NCBI GenBank assembly: GCA_963700865.1
Contig: CAVOZC010000021.1
Coordinates: 1-15,752 of the forward strand
DNA length: 15,752 nt
Direction: 5' to 3'
Origin: CAVOGJ01 sp963700865
GTDB lineage: Bacteria; Planctomycetota; Planctomycetia; Pirellulales; Pirellulaceae
Shown here: one piece after another, positions 1-7,967 of the stretch
How the letters are laid out: every line of letters begins with the position of its first letter
How positions within the stretch are numbered: the stretch's first letter is position 1
Position numbers and translations under genes: made by a program
Notes under the pieces: generated by a model
The model's input: only the letters and a program-made list of their open reading frames with translations
Databases searched by the model: none
What the model was told of the DNA's origin: nothing

Positions 1-1699
1 GTGGCTCGAAGGGCATCACCGATCGACCGGGCGGCCGTTACCGAAGTCATCTGCCGAGCCTGCCGGAGCCGTTCACGGCTTTCCAAGAGCAACCGCCGTC
101 GCTGGGACTCGGCGGGGTCGACCTGTTTCCGCCCAACCTCCCAGGCCGCGAAGCCCAGCGCCGCAATGCCGAGCGAGTAAAACGTGACCGGTACGGCTGT
201 CTCGCGCCAGGGATGGCGGCCCGCACGCAACAGCAGATCACGACGGGTTTCGATGGCGAAATCCGCCGCGGACGTCGCCGTCGATGCGACAGACCGGGTG
301 GCCGCTGCTGGGGACTCGTCATGGCCGACGTCGCCAACCTCGTCCGCCGCTCGGGCTGCCGTCGGGCTGGCCACAACATCCGTGGAGGAAACAACTTGCG
401 CGGGCATCACGCGCATCGCGATGGGTCGTGAGGTCGTCGATTCGTATTGGCGTGTTAGAGGGTTAAACCACGAGAAAGTGATCGGGGGAATCTCGCGGAC
501 CGCTTCATCTTCCACACGCAGCGTTACATCAAACTGTTTCGCTCCGTCCTGGTAGCGACCCGCGATCTCTTCCGAGGGCAGCCGGAATAGCTCGGGCGGC
601 AGACCGTTCGGCCCAGCCAGCGAAGGCAATTCCAGCGATGCGACATTCCCATCGCCGCGAACGGTGATGGTAAGAGCGATCGGATCCCCCACACGGACTA
701 CGGATCGGTTCGTCTGCGTTTCCAGACGAAATCCCTCTCCCACCGCACCATGGAAGGTGGCTGGTCGATTCTCCAACGGCAACGGCAGGATCGTAACACG
801 AAGTGGCTGGCCTTCCGCCTTTAAAGGCGGAGACAATGTCCGCCGGGATCGGCCAAAGAAGGGATCATCAAACAGGCTATCCACGATACCGCCACGCCCT
901 CCCCCGGTGCGCATCGACGCCGTCACCGGCGGAATCACGAAGTCGCCCGGCTCATCTGCCACCATCATGCGGGTGGCGGTGGCCACCGTAAAGGCCTTGC
1001 CGTCGATCGTCTGCCGAGTGTACCGCGCCACGAGTTGCAGCGTGCCCGCGGCTGTCTCAATGGGCAAAACTTGATCATTTTGTGTGGCCGGCGCGTCCTC
1101 AAATTCAAACCGATCAAATAGCTGCGAATGGATCGCGAGCTTGGAAATCGACCTTACGTTCCCCGCATAGGCCCAGGTGATGGTGACCGCGACCCGCTGG
1201 CCGACGAAAAAGGGACCAGGAGGAAGATCGACATCGATCCGCAGGTTCGGATCGTTTTCTAGGTCGTCAACCACCAACGTCACTGCTTCCCGCTCCACCT
1301 CCGTATCGCCTTGGGTGACACGAAACGGACCAAGGCGAACTTCCCAGGACGGCTGGCAGTGAGGCGATAATCGAAGACATAAAGCACGCGTCGTGACCGC
1401 GTCGTCCGGCCGTTAATGATCGTGATCGACTGCGAGACCTGTGGTGCCACGCCGAGCAGCTCGGCCGTCAGGCCGTCGGGAAGCGTTCCCAGATCGCACA
1501 CGGGCTCAGACTGTTCATCAAAGCCTTCCACGGACAGCCGCAGTTGAATGGGTTCGCCGACATAATACGGTTGCCGAGACGCTTCCAAGCTGATCCGCTG
1601 CGCCGTGGCGAGGCACGCCAGGACCAACGACAGACCCAGGCTGACCAGGCAGCAGTCGCGACGACAGCGGTCGTGGCAGCAGATGTGAAAATCTCGCAT
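1..1699 (-). CDS. batD: BatD-like membrane protein, 3' end off window, one internal frameshift
   Basis: BatD (oxygen-tolerance family) proteins are envelope proteins with Ig-like beta domains that accompany BatA/BatB. The ATG at 1699 gives a hydrophobic leader (about residues 17-33) after an unusually Cys-rich start, then a typical first domain (PYYVGEPIQLRLSVEG, later SQSITIINGRT). After GKF at about 1338 that frame reads only 20 or so odd residues to a stop at 1280. The family-like sequence continues in the next frame (LGPFRVTQGDTEVEREAVTL) and stays open without a stop to base 1. One missing base between about 1334 and 1342 explains it. Near the left edge, about 200-130, lies a hydrophobic segment (VTFYSLGIAALGFAAWEVG) followed by a basic tail, the expected C-terminal anchor. 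The gene starts 18 bases after the coiled-coil gene stops, so they are probably co-transcribed. Sure of the family; unsure whether the frameshift is real. Confidence 0.8.
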
Positions 1700-1717
1700 G
1701 CTTGAACATAGGACGCG

Positions 1718-3406
1718 TTACCAATCCTTATTGACGGGCAGCGTCCCCGTCATCTGGCGTTTTTCTTTCTGTTCCCACCGCTCGGCATCCCGATCGCGAA
1801 TCAATTGTAAGAGCTGATTCATGCTCATACTCTGTTGATCCTGCGACGTGGACGGTTGCGGCGCCGAGGCTTGCTGTTCGTCCTCGGACTGCTCGTTGTT
1901 GTCCTGCTGGTCATTTTGGGATGGATCGGGAGGCGTCAGCAAGGCCAACGCTTTCTGCAGATGGTCCAGGGCATGGTCCTGGGGATCGCGCACGCGTGAC
2001 AAGTCGAACGCATCGCCGTCGTGTTCCATCGCGGCCGCCGCGGATTGCATCGAGTCGGTCGCTTGTTGCACCCATTGGGCGGCATCGGCGAACGGCTCAG
2101 TCGAATTTGGCGTTGGCGGTCCATTTTCTTCGCCGGCAGGTGACGTTGCTGCATCAGCCGGTTGGGCCTGTTCCGCGAGAACTTTCGCAAGTTCGCTGGC
2201 AAACTGCTCCAATTGTTGTTGCTCCTGTGCGAGTGGTCCCAGCTTCGGTTGCCGTTCTTCCGCCGAAGTTTCCCCAGCCAATTCCTGGGTTCGATCATTC
2301 AGTTCTGCCTGCCGCTGGGCCGTTTCCCGCAGGTGTTCGGTAATGGAAAAAAACAGGCGGCGTAATTCCCGCAGTCGCGCGGTAGCTTCGGCCGCCGTGG
2401 CCTGGGCCGCGTCACGCAATGGCTGACGCGGATCGGCCGGTTCCGATGGCTCCGCCGGCGGGCTCTTCTCGGCAGGCACAGACAGACTCTCGTCGGAGGA
2501 TGATTCTCCACGCTCCACCCTTGTTGGCTTGACCTCCGAGGGCTCTGCGGCATCCTTCTCCTGCGGGGCTATTTCCACAGGAGCGGCTTCTTCGCGTGTC
2601 GTGGCGGCCCTGCTTTCTTGCCCGCCAGCTGGATCGTCAGGGCGATTGGCATGGGCCGCTGCAGCGGGTGGCAGAGCCAACTCGTTCAGCTGAGATTCAA
2701 GTCGTCGCATCGCTTGTTCGGCTTGTGTGAGCGCTCGTCGAGCCAGCTCGAAGCGCTGCGCCGCTGTGGCCTGATCCTCGGGGCTGGGGCTGGCGGCCGG
2801 TTGCGTATCGGATGTCGCGCTATGGGGAGTGGCTTGGTTGCCTGTCTCGTGTTCCGCTGACAGTTGCCGCTCTTCGCGGTCGATTTCTTCCGCCAACCGC
2901 GACAGGCGTTGCAGATTTTTTCGCTGCGCCGCGACCAGCGACTCGTACATCTCGTCACGCTGGTCGCTAGGGAGCTGGCCGGCTGTTTCGGCGGCCTGGG
3001 TACGAGCCAATGCCTGTTCCAATCGCGACTCGGTGGCATGCGTCGCTTCAATCAGTCCTCGCAAATCAAGAAATAGCTCCAACGCCTCCGCCAACGTTTC
3101 TTGGGCCTTTGTCTGTGACGCGATCGCGCGGTCCCAATCAGCCTCTTTTATATCACCCAGGGCTTGACGTTGGGCGTCGGCTGCGTCCCGGACGAGCGGT
3201 GTCGCCTGTGCAAACCGACGCTGGTCGTCGTCCCCATCAGTAGCGGGTTGCTGCGGGCCCATGGTGGCCTGCTTTCCGGCTGCAGAGGCCACGATATCTG
3301 CCAGTTCCTCCGTTCGCTCGGTAAGTGAGAGCTGCGTTTCGGTCACGAGTGTGGGTGTCAGCCATTGCGGGGTGGAGGGTGACGATGAGTCAGCCAGGCG
3401 GCGCAT
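1718..3406 (-). CDS. Coiled-coil C-terminal part of the Bat TPR protein
   Basis: Up to 562 residues, very rich in Gln, Ala, Glu and Arg, with long heptad-like stretches (residues about 25-260 and 330-470) separated by a disordered Pro/Ser/Glu linker (about 260-325). The end (residues about 525-562) has an N-Q-L-L-Q-L-I-R-D-R-D-AER segment and the tail TLPVNKDW, which I recognise from proteins of planctomycete Bat clusters lying between VWA and BatD genes. There is no signal peptide at the apparent start (ATG 3406), and that ATG overlaps the end of the preceding frame by 17 bases. I therefore think this is the C-terminal part of the same polypeptide as the two pieces upstream, joined by an indel near 3400. 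The alternative is a separate, translationally coupled gene. The molecular role is unknown; a scaffold in the periplasm is an inference from context. Confidence 0.75.
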   Translation of the reverse strand: MRRLADSSSPSTPQWLTPTLVTETQLSLTERTEELADIVASAAGKQATMGPQQPATDGDDDQRRFAQATPLVRDAADAQRQALGDIKEADWDRAIASQTKAQETLAEALELFLDLRGLIEATHATESRLEQALARTQAAETAGQLPSDQRDEMYESLVAAQRKNLQRLSRLAEEIDREERQLSAEHETGNQATPHSATSDTQPAASPSPEDQATAAQRFELARRALTQAEQAMRRLESQLNELALPPAAAAHANRPDDPAGGQESRAATTREEAAPVEIAPQEKDAAEPSEVKPTRVERGESSSDESLSVPAEKSPPAEPSEPADPRQPLRDAAQATAAEATARLRELRRLFFSITEHLRETAQRQAELNDRTQELAGETSAEERQPKLGPLAQEQQQLEQFASELAKVLAEQAQPADAATSPAGEENGPPTPNSTEPFADAAQWVQQATDSMQSAAAAMEHDGDAFDLSRVRDPQDHALDHLQKALALLTPPDPSQNDQQDNNEQSEDEQQASAPQPSTSQDQQSMSMNQLLQLIRDRDAERWEQKEKRQMTGTLPVNKDW

Positions 3407-3932
3407 TGCGGGCCAACTCCGATGTCTGCTGAATTAACTCGGCGGTATCCTGGAATAAGGAACGTAGTGTTTCCTGCGGCGTGCGGAGCGTGTCCCGAGA
3501 CCGCTTCAGTTCGTTCAACGCGGCCGCTGAGCGACGAAAGCCGCGATTGGCTTGGCGTCGCCGGTATTGGCTTCGCGCTTGCCCGAGACGTTGCGTGGCC
3601 CGAGGCAAATAAATTCCGATGTGTTCCAGCTGGGCGGCTCGATACCGATCTTCATCCGTTTGGTCGTCCGCGGGCGTTCGCTGCATGGCGGCGAGATCCT
3701 CCGCCGTCTGTTGGAGAAGCTGGCTCGTGTCCGAGAGAATCTGGCGTTCGGTTGTCGCGAGGCCGCGAAAATCTCTTCGGGCCGATTCGCCATCGGCTGC
3801 TTCCCGCTCCTGGCCAGCCAGTCTTTCCACAAGTTGACCACTGCCAGCCAACAGCTCTCGCTGCCGCCCAATCAGCTCGTCCAGTTGTTGGGCGAGTGTG
3901 CCGCCATCGTTGCGAGCCAGCGAGTCGGCTAC
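3390..3932 (-). CDS. Middle coiled-coil segment of the Bat TPR protein (frame-displaced)
   Basis: About 181 residues in a third frame, from VADSLARNDGG at 3932 to RNAPPG before a stop at 3390. The segment is helical and Gln/Arg/Glu-rich (QQLDELIGRQRELL, LSDTSQLLQQTAEDL, YLPRATQRLGQARSQY) and continues the sense of the TPR region. The frame stays open upstream to 4235, but that extra part (the W-P-R-I-G-F-A-K stretch) is an out-of-frame shadow of the TPR region and should not be counted. Between 3975 and 3933 a second frame carries the bridging residues NQDARQNLELVMRRALE. The reconstruction is TPR, then RPK, NQDARQNLELVMRRALE, VADSLARN. It needs one extra A in the AAAAA run near 3978 and one extra G at about 3932. 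It has no start of its own. Confidence 0.7.
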   Translation of the reverse strand, partial: VADSLARNDGGTLAQQLDELIGRQRELLAGSGQLVERLAGQEREAADGESARRDFRGLATTERQILSDTSQLLQQTAEDLAAMQRTPADDQTDEDRYRAAQLEHIGIYLPRATQRLGQARSQYRRRQANRGFRRSAAALNELKRSRDTLRTPQETLRSLFQDTAELIQQTSELARNAPPG

Positions 3933-3948
3933 TCGAGGGCCCGACGCA

Positions 3949-5502
3949 TCACCAATTCGAGGTTCTGGCGGGCATCCTGATTTTTGGGCGCAGCCGAATC
4001 GCTTCGCGAAACCAATCCGCGGCCATCCGCAAGTGCAGGAGAGCCTGCTGGGGATCGGAGGCCAAGGTGCGATCGGCTCGTTCGATCTCGACCCAGCCGA
4101 GATTATAGCCGGCGCGGAAGCGGACTTCGCCGTCATTTCCGGCTTGTCGGCGGGCCTGTTGCAACAATGACTCGGCGGCATCGGCATCCGTCGCCAGCAG
4201 GGACAACGAGCGATTGTACGCGTCGCGTGGATCAAGTGATTCTGCCGTCGTCATCGCCTCGTCCAATAGTGGGGTCACGCTGTCCGTCAACCCGCCTGCC
4301 GCGGCCGAATCGCTTGTCGCCGTATCGACGGACGGACCAGCCACCAATGGCTGGGGGTCCGTGGGAGCCGCGACAGCCGTGGCGGGTGTGACGGAGAGCC
4401 AGGTAACGCAAATGACCGCGACACCGAGGATGAAGAGTGAGTCAACTTTCTTCCGCCGGGGCGCCGTAACCAGCAACCGAGGTGCAGCATGGCTGCCGGT
4501 ATTCCTGCCTGCAACGACCGACAGGACAAGGCAGAGGATGCCCAGCAGCAGCGGCCATTGATAGACCTCGTGGCGAATGAATTGACGCGACGCGTCCAGG
4601 CGTCCTCGCATTAAAGGCGCGATGTATTGGCGGTAGATGGAAGTCAAGTCAAGCGCCCCGGTCCCCGCGGGAATGTAAGCGCCTTCGGTCTTGAGAGCGA
4701 TCTCTCGTAGCAGGTCGCCATCCAGGCGGCTCACCACGGCCTTTCCCGAGTCGTCGGTCACATAGGTACGGGCTCCCGTGCGAGGATCCGTCACCTGGAC
4801 CTTGCTGCCGGCTTCGTCGCCAAAGCCCACCGTCATGATTCGGATACCCCTTTCCCGGGCTTCCTCCGCGGCTTCGAGCGGAAACGAATCGTGATCTTCG
4901 CCATCCGTAATCAACAGTATGATCCGCGATACATCGGCAGTGTCGGCAAAGCCGCGGACAGCGGCGCGAATCGGTGCTTCCAGCCGTGTGCCTCCAAGCC
5001 CGACGCTTTGCGGCCCGACATGATCCAGAGCCAGCTTGAGAAAGGCAAAGTCGGTGGTCATCGGACTGATCACGGTCGCTTTGCCCGCAAACGCGATCAG
5101 CCCCACTTGTTCTCCGCGCATTAAGTCGAGCAGATCGCGGATTTCGGCCTTGGCCCTTTCCAGGCGGTTGGGGATCGTATCTTCGGCGAGCATCGATTTA
5201 CTCACGTCCAGACAGATCATGATCTCGGCGCCCACCTGCGGAAGCAACCGCTCCGTGGCTCCCCATTGCGGCCGCATCGCAGCCAGCACGCAGGCGACGA
5301 TTCCCAACGCGAAACAGCCGAGCGAGATTGCCTGGCGGAGGCGACTAGGACCACTCACGAGTCGTTCCCTCATCCGGGTCGACATGAACTGGTCAAGTGC
5401 TGTCCGCTGGCGTATTTCGAGCCACAAGAGCGCGGCGATCAAGAGGGCGACTGGCCAAATCAAGTGGCCCCACGCAGGTTGGTCAAAGCGAAACTGATCC
5501 AT
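3949..5502 (-). CDS. Bat-type VWA protein fused to a TPR region (BatB-BatC like)
   Basis: 517 residues from the ATG at 5502. That start is chosen because the 54 upstream codons to 5664 are Pro/Gln-rich and overlap hairpin repeats, while MDQFRFDQPAWGH begins a typical BatA/BatB N-terminus. Seen: membrane segments at about 14-29 and 59-76; a VWA domain at about 92-285 with a complete MIDAS (DVSKS at 99-103, Thr172 in GGTRLEAP, Asp200 in ITDGEDHD); a membrane segment at about 316-333; then a basic RRKK and hydrophobic stretch at 350-375 ending in TAVAA, which looks like a signal peptide trapped inside the protein; then a TPR-like region at about 425-507 (AYNRSLSLLATDADAAESLLQQA, FRAGYNLGWVEIERA). 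After residue 507 the frame is lost at an AAAAA run. It is the first gene of a minus-strand operon ending in batD. MoxR, DUF58 and a second VWA gene, usual partners, are not upstream. Confidence 0.85.
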   Translation of the reverse strand: MDQFRFDQPAWGHLIWPVALLIAALLWLEIRQRTALDQFMSTRMRERLVSGPSRLRQAISLGCFALGIVACVLAAMRPQWGATERLLPQVGAEIMICLDVSKSMLAEDTIPNRLERAKAEIRDLLDLMRGEQVGLIAFAGKATVISPMTTDFAFLKLALDHVGPQSVGLGGTRLEAPIRAAVRGFADTADVSRIILLITDGEDHDSFPLEAAEEARERGIRIMTVGFGDEAGSKVQVTDPRTGARTYVTDDSGKAVVSRLDGDLLREIALKTEGAYIPAGTGALDLTSIYRQYIAPLMRGRLDASRQFIRHEVYQWPLLLGILCLVLSVVAGRNTGSHAAPRLLVTAPRRKKVDSLFILGVAVICVTWLSVTPATAVAAPTDPQPLVAGPSVDTATSDSAAAGGLTDSVTPLLDEAMTTAESLDPRDAYNRSLSLLATDADAAESLLQQARRQAGNDGEVRFRAGYNLGWVEIERADRTLASDPQQALLHLRMAADWFREAIRLRPKIRMPARTSNW

Positions 5503-5643
5503 GGCGGATGTAATTAGAAAGCGAAATGGTGGTTGGGGATAGGCCGACTCAGGGGGCTCACAGGTCGGTGGGTACTGGGGGGCGAGTTGAAAGGGTTCGT
5601 CGCGGTGGGAGGGTGGCTGGCTGGGCTTCATTTGCTGGCGACT

Positions 5644-5664
5644 GTGGCTGGACGCCCCAGCCAC
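5644..5664. repeat. Inverted repeat, 8-bp stem (hairpin family B)
   Basis: GTGGCTGG (5644-5651) pairs perfectly with CCAGCCAC (5657-5664) around a 5-base loop. Its reverse complement resembles the hairpin at 7764-7782: both read GTGGCTGGGG, a few variable bases, then CAGCCA. This suggests a dispersed intergenic element and not a gene-specific terminator; no T-run follows on either strand. Confidence 0.6.
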
Positions 5665-5674
5665 GTGGCGGAGT

Positions 5675-5692
5675 GCGGCGATGCTTCGCCGC
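5675..5692. repeat. Inverted repeat, 7-bp stem with 4-base loop
   Basis: GCGGCGA (5675-5681) pairs with TCGCCGC (5686-5692) around TGCT. It lies 10 bases from the hairpin at 5644-5664, so the two form a tandem structured block upstream of the VWA gene. Function unknown; it could be part of the same dispersed repeat or a 5' leader structure if VWA transcription starts upstream of it. Confidence 0.55.
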
Positions 5693-5937
5693 TATTCCCG
5701 GCCAACCGGTTCGCTGCGGGAAGCCCCAGATGCGTTGTCGTGCCAAGTAAGTCGTCCGGCTTGTGAAACTTCGCGAAATCATGCACCATCTCTACAGAAT
5801 TCTCGCTCCAACACAACACGGCGAGCCTCAGGCGGCGAAACGCCGGCCCACTCCCAGCGGGTCGCTGCCTGTGGCTAGGTTGCCGCGGACCGGGCCTTCA
5901 TGGTAGTTTTTTTTTCGGGAATGACGGCGAGGATTGC

Positions 5938-6534
5938 ATGCGTCCCGACCCACTCGTCCGACTGCTGCAGACGCTGCTACGCGGCAAACGGAGTGGTTCG
6001 TCGCGTCGCATGGTCGTGCTTGTCGTCGGTCTGCTGCTGGCGTACGTACTGGTGAAGCCCGCGCTTGAGGACCGATTGGGCTGGGATTTGCCAGAGCTGT
6101 TTCCACCTGACTCGACAACCACATCGGATCCGCCAGCCCGTTCCACGTGCGCCCAGGAGCGGGAACCACGTAACGTCCAGCCGACGGTCGACGCGGAATC
6201 AGAGGGCGAACAGGCGATTCTCAAGGCTTTTGCCGCGCGGCGATCGGATGTCGTGGTCAGCGCTATGGCAACGGTGGAAAAAAACCTGAAGGATGATCAA
6301 ATTGATTCGCGCCATCAAAAAATGATCTTGCGTCTTTCATCTGGTCACTCGTTGCTCCTCGCGCACAACATCGATCTCGCCCGCAGGGTGCCCTGTGAGG
6401 AAGGAGATATTATTGAATTTCGGGGGGAGTATGAGTACAGCCATCAGGGCGGCGTGATCCATTGGACGCATCATGATCCGGCGGGGCGACACGAGGATGG
6501 CTGGATTAAGTACAAGGGCAAGGTCTACGATTAG
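5938..6534 (+). CDS. Membrane-anchored DUF3465 domain protein
   Basis: 198 residues from an ATG at 5938, preceded by a GGCGAGGA-like ribosome site (5926-5933). A basic N-terminus is followed by one membrane segment at about 25-40 (MVVLVVGLLLAYVLV), then a variable Ser/Thr/Pro-rich linker to about 78. Residues 80-198 match DUF3465: a helix (EQAILKAFAARRS), a beta-rich OB-like part with RHQKMILRLSSGHSLLLAHN, GDIIEFRGEYEY, and the strongly conserved end GGVIHWTHHDPAGRHEDGWI. Known of the family: small domain of unknown biochemical function, common in proteobacteria and planctomycetes. The GNAT gene starts 17 bases downstream, so they are likely one transcript. The domain assignment is firm; the role is not known. 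Confidence 0.85.
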   Translation: MRPDPLVRLLQTLLRGKRSGSSRRMVVLVVGLLLAYVLVKPALEDRLGWDLPELFPPDSTTTSDPPARSTCAQEREPRNVQPTVDAESEGEQAILKAFAARRSDVVVSAMATVEKNLKDDQIDSRHQKMILRLSSGHSLLLAHNIDLARRVPCEEGDIIEFRGEYEYSHQGGVIHWTHHDPAGRHEDGWIKYKGKVYD

Positions 6535-6539
6535 AGTCC

Positions 6540-6544
6540 GGGAG
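6540..6544 (+). promoter_or_regulatory. Ribosome binding site of the GNAT gene
   Basis: GGGAG seven bases before the ATG at 6552. It decides the start at 6552 over the in-frame TTG at 6549. Confidence 0.55.
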
Positions 6545-6551
6545 TTGATTG

Positions 6552-7489
6552 ATGGCTGAATTGCTCTTGCGCACCATGCGTGCCGACGAGTGGGACGCGG
6601 TCGCCAGACTGATTCACGATTCGACGAATGCCTGGTACGAAGCACGCGGGTTGGGAGAGATTTTTGCCGCGGGTCCCAAGAGTACGAGGCTGTTTTGTGA
6701 CGTCTACGAATCCCTCGACCCGGGATGCTGCCTGGTTGTGGAAGGAACGCGGCCGGGCGAGCTGGCCGGCTCCTGCTTCTACCATCCTCGACCATCGCAC
6801 GTATCCCTGGGGATCATGAATGTGCATCCGTGCTACTTCGGTCGCGGCGTCGCGCGTCGGCTCTTGCGGGCGATTACCGATCTGGCGGACGAACGGCGGT
6901 TACCCGTAAGACTAGTATCCAGCGCGCTGAATCTGGATTCGTTTTCGCTCTACAATTGCGCGGGCTTCGTGCCGCGGGCGGTGTATCAGGATATGCTGGT
7001 CGACGTGCCGCCCGCGGCGCTTCTCCGCCCGACGACCTGGTCAAGTCGGATGTGCGCGTGCGGCCGGCGAAGATCACGGATGTGGCGGCCCTGGTCGAAT
7101 TGGATGCCCGGCTGACAGGTCTGCAACGCGAACCAGATCTGCGGATGTTCGTTGAGAATGCCCTCGGCTGCTGGCACTTGTCGTTGGCGGAGCGTGCCGG
7201 GGGCGAGTGCGTTGGATTCCTGGCCTCGATCCGGCATCCGGCGAGCTGCTCAGTAGGCCCAGGTGTCGCTCGGACCGAAGAAATCGCTATCCGCCTGGTG
7301 GCGGCCGAGCTGTGCCAGCATGCGGGGGGCCAGGCACTGGTGCTGGTGCCGTGTACAGCGACCCGTCTGGCTCAGGCCGTCTACTCCTGGGGGGGCCGCA
7401 ATTGTGAGCTGCACATCGCCCAAGTTCGGGGAGTTTTTCGCGAGTCGCAGGGCGTGGTCCTACCGACATTCATGCCCGAGTCGGGCTAG
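6552..7489 (+). CDS. Two-domain GNAT acetyltransferase, frameshifted between the domains
   Basis: Predicted to transfer an acetyl group from acetyl-CoA to an unknown amine. Domain 1 (residues about 3-155) shows GNAT features: LLRTMRADEWDAVARLIHDS at the start, VSLGIMNVHP followed by FGRGVARRLL (the acetyl-CoA loop, Gly-x-Gly) at about 90-110, and LDSFSLYNCAGFVPR at the end. In this frame the sequence after about 7025 becomes Arg/Trp-rich nonsense to a stop at 7115. The neighbouring frame carries a second domain starting VKSDVRVRPAKITDVAALVELDARL and running to the stop at 7487-7489. One missing base between about 7018 and 7035 rejoins them into a protein of about 312 residues, a common length for tandem GNATs. 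Domain 2 lacks an obvious acetyl-CoA loop and may be a structural half. Follows DUF3465 by 17 bases. Substrate unknown. Confidence 0.8.
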
Positions 7490-7502
7490 GCTCTGTCCCT
7501 TA

Positions 7503-7580
7503 CTACCAATTTAGAATCATTCTGATGATCGCGATGGTTACCATTGCCAGGTAGTTTTCGACGATGGTGCGTACGGATTC
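7503..7580 (-). pseudogene. C-terminal remnant of an IS5/IS4-like (DDE) transposase
   Basis: Read on the minus strand, the last 22 codons before a TAG at 7503 give VRTIVENYLAMVTIAIIRM followed by ILNW. This resembles the final helix of DDE transposases of the IS5 superfamily, where an arginine-rich strand is followed by IENYLAFVxIA-type residues. An in-frame TAG at 7581-7583 cuts it off and I see no catalytic DDE residues in any frame beyond it. The bases after the stop read AGTAAGGGACAGAGCC, which could be the element's terminal repeat, and they touch the GNAT stop codon. Family assignment rests on a short segment. Confidence 0.5.
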
Positions 7581-7763
7581 CTAAACGAACGCCTACGGAC
7601 AACGGCGAATGACGGTTTTGCGACCAGGGAGGCCTAGGGCGAGCGGCGAAGGGTGTTTTTGGATACCGCTGATGCGCGTGAAGGGACGCTGATGCCGGTG
7701 ACGACTTGGCCACGGGCCTCGGCATGACGATACCAGCCCATTCGGTGTGCCTCCCCGTTTGTC

Positions 7764-7782
7764 GTGGCTGGGGATGCAGCCA
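7764..7782. repeat. Inverted repeat, hairpin family B, second copy
   Basis: TGGCTG (7765-7770) pairs with CAGCCA (7777-7782). The whole reads GTGGCTGGGGATGCAGCCA, matching the reverse complement of 5644-5664 except in the variable middle. The bases just left (CCCCGTTTGTCGTGG, 7753-7767) also resemble a damaged copy of the REP-like palindrome at 7968. Confidence 0.45.
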
Positions 7783-7907
7783 ATCCTGTTCGGCACGAAA
7801 TGGAATTATGCCGTCATCATCCAGAGGGGGCCCGGATCGGCACGATTGTCCCGGGAGAGACACGGCGGCGCGGTCCTCGTACTGCCTTGGCCAGCTAACG
7901 TGAAGCT

Positions 7908-7926
7908 CCCGCCGGCAAGCGGTGGG
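7908..7926 (-). repeat. REP-like palindrome, copy 1 (inverted orientation)
   Basis: CCCGCCG (7908-7914), loop GCAAG, CGGTGGG (7920-7926): 7-bp stem with one G-U type pair. Loop and stem are the reverse complement of the copies at 7968 and 8035. Its left flank, read on the minus strand (AGCTTCACGTTAGCTGGCC), aligns with the right flanks of the other two copies. Confidence 0.6.
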
Positions 7927-7967
7927 CATCTGGGAAATGAGCCAACCATCGGTCGGCGCGCACGATC

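Larger units (their letters stand above)
5503..5937. other. Intergenic region between divergent operons
   Basis: 435 bases separating the VWA gene (minus) from the DUF3465 gene (plus). It must contain the promoters of both units, but I could not pick convincing -35/-10 pairs. It holds two adjacent strong hairpins (5644-5692) and a run of nine T at 5907-5915 shortly before the DUF3465 start. Short open frames here have Pro/Arg/Ser-rich translations without family resemblance and I do not call them genes. Confidence 0.6.

Noticed and set aside
1848..2426. 192-codon plus-strand open frame opposite the coiled-coil gene
   Set aside because: Ser/Ala/Cys-rich antisense shadow of Gln/Ala/Glu codons; no motif, no ribosome site.
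3970..3985. Programmed frameshifting at the AAAAA run in the VWA/TPR gene
   Set aside because: A single slip would lead to a stop only 18 or so codons later (at 3930s) and a second shift would be needed; several unrelated genes here show similar events, so sequence indels are simpler.
5503..5664. 54-codon N-terminal extension of the VWA protein
   Set aside because: Pro/Gln-rich, overlaps the hairpin at 5644-5664, and the family N-terminus fits the ATG at 5502.
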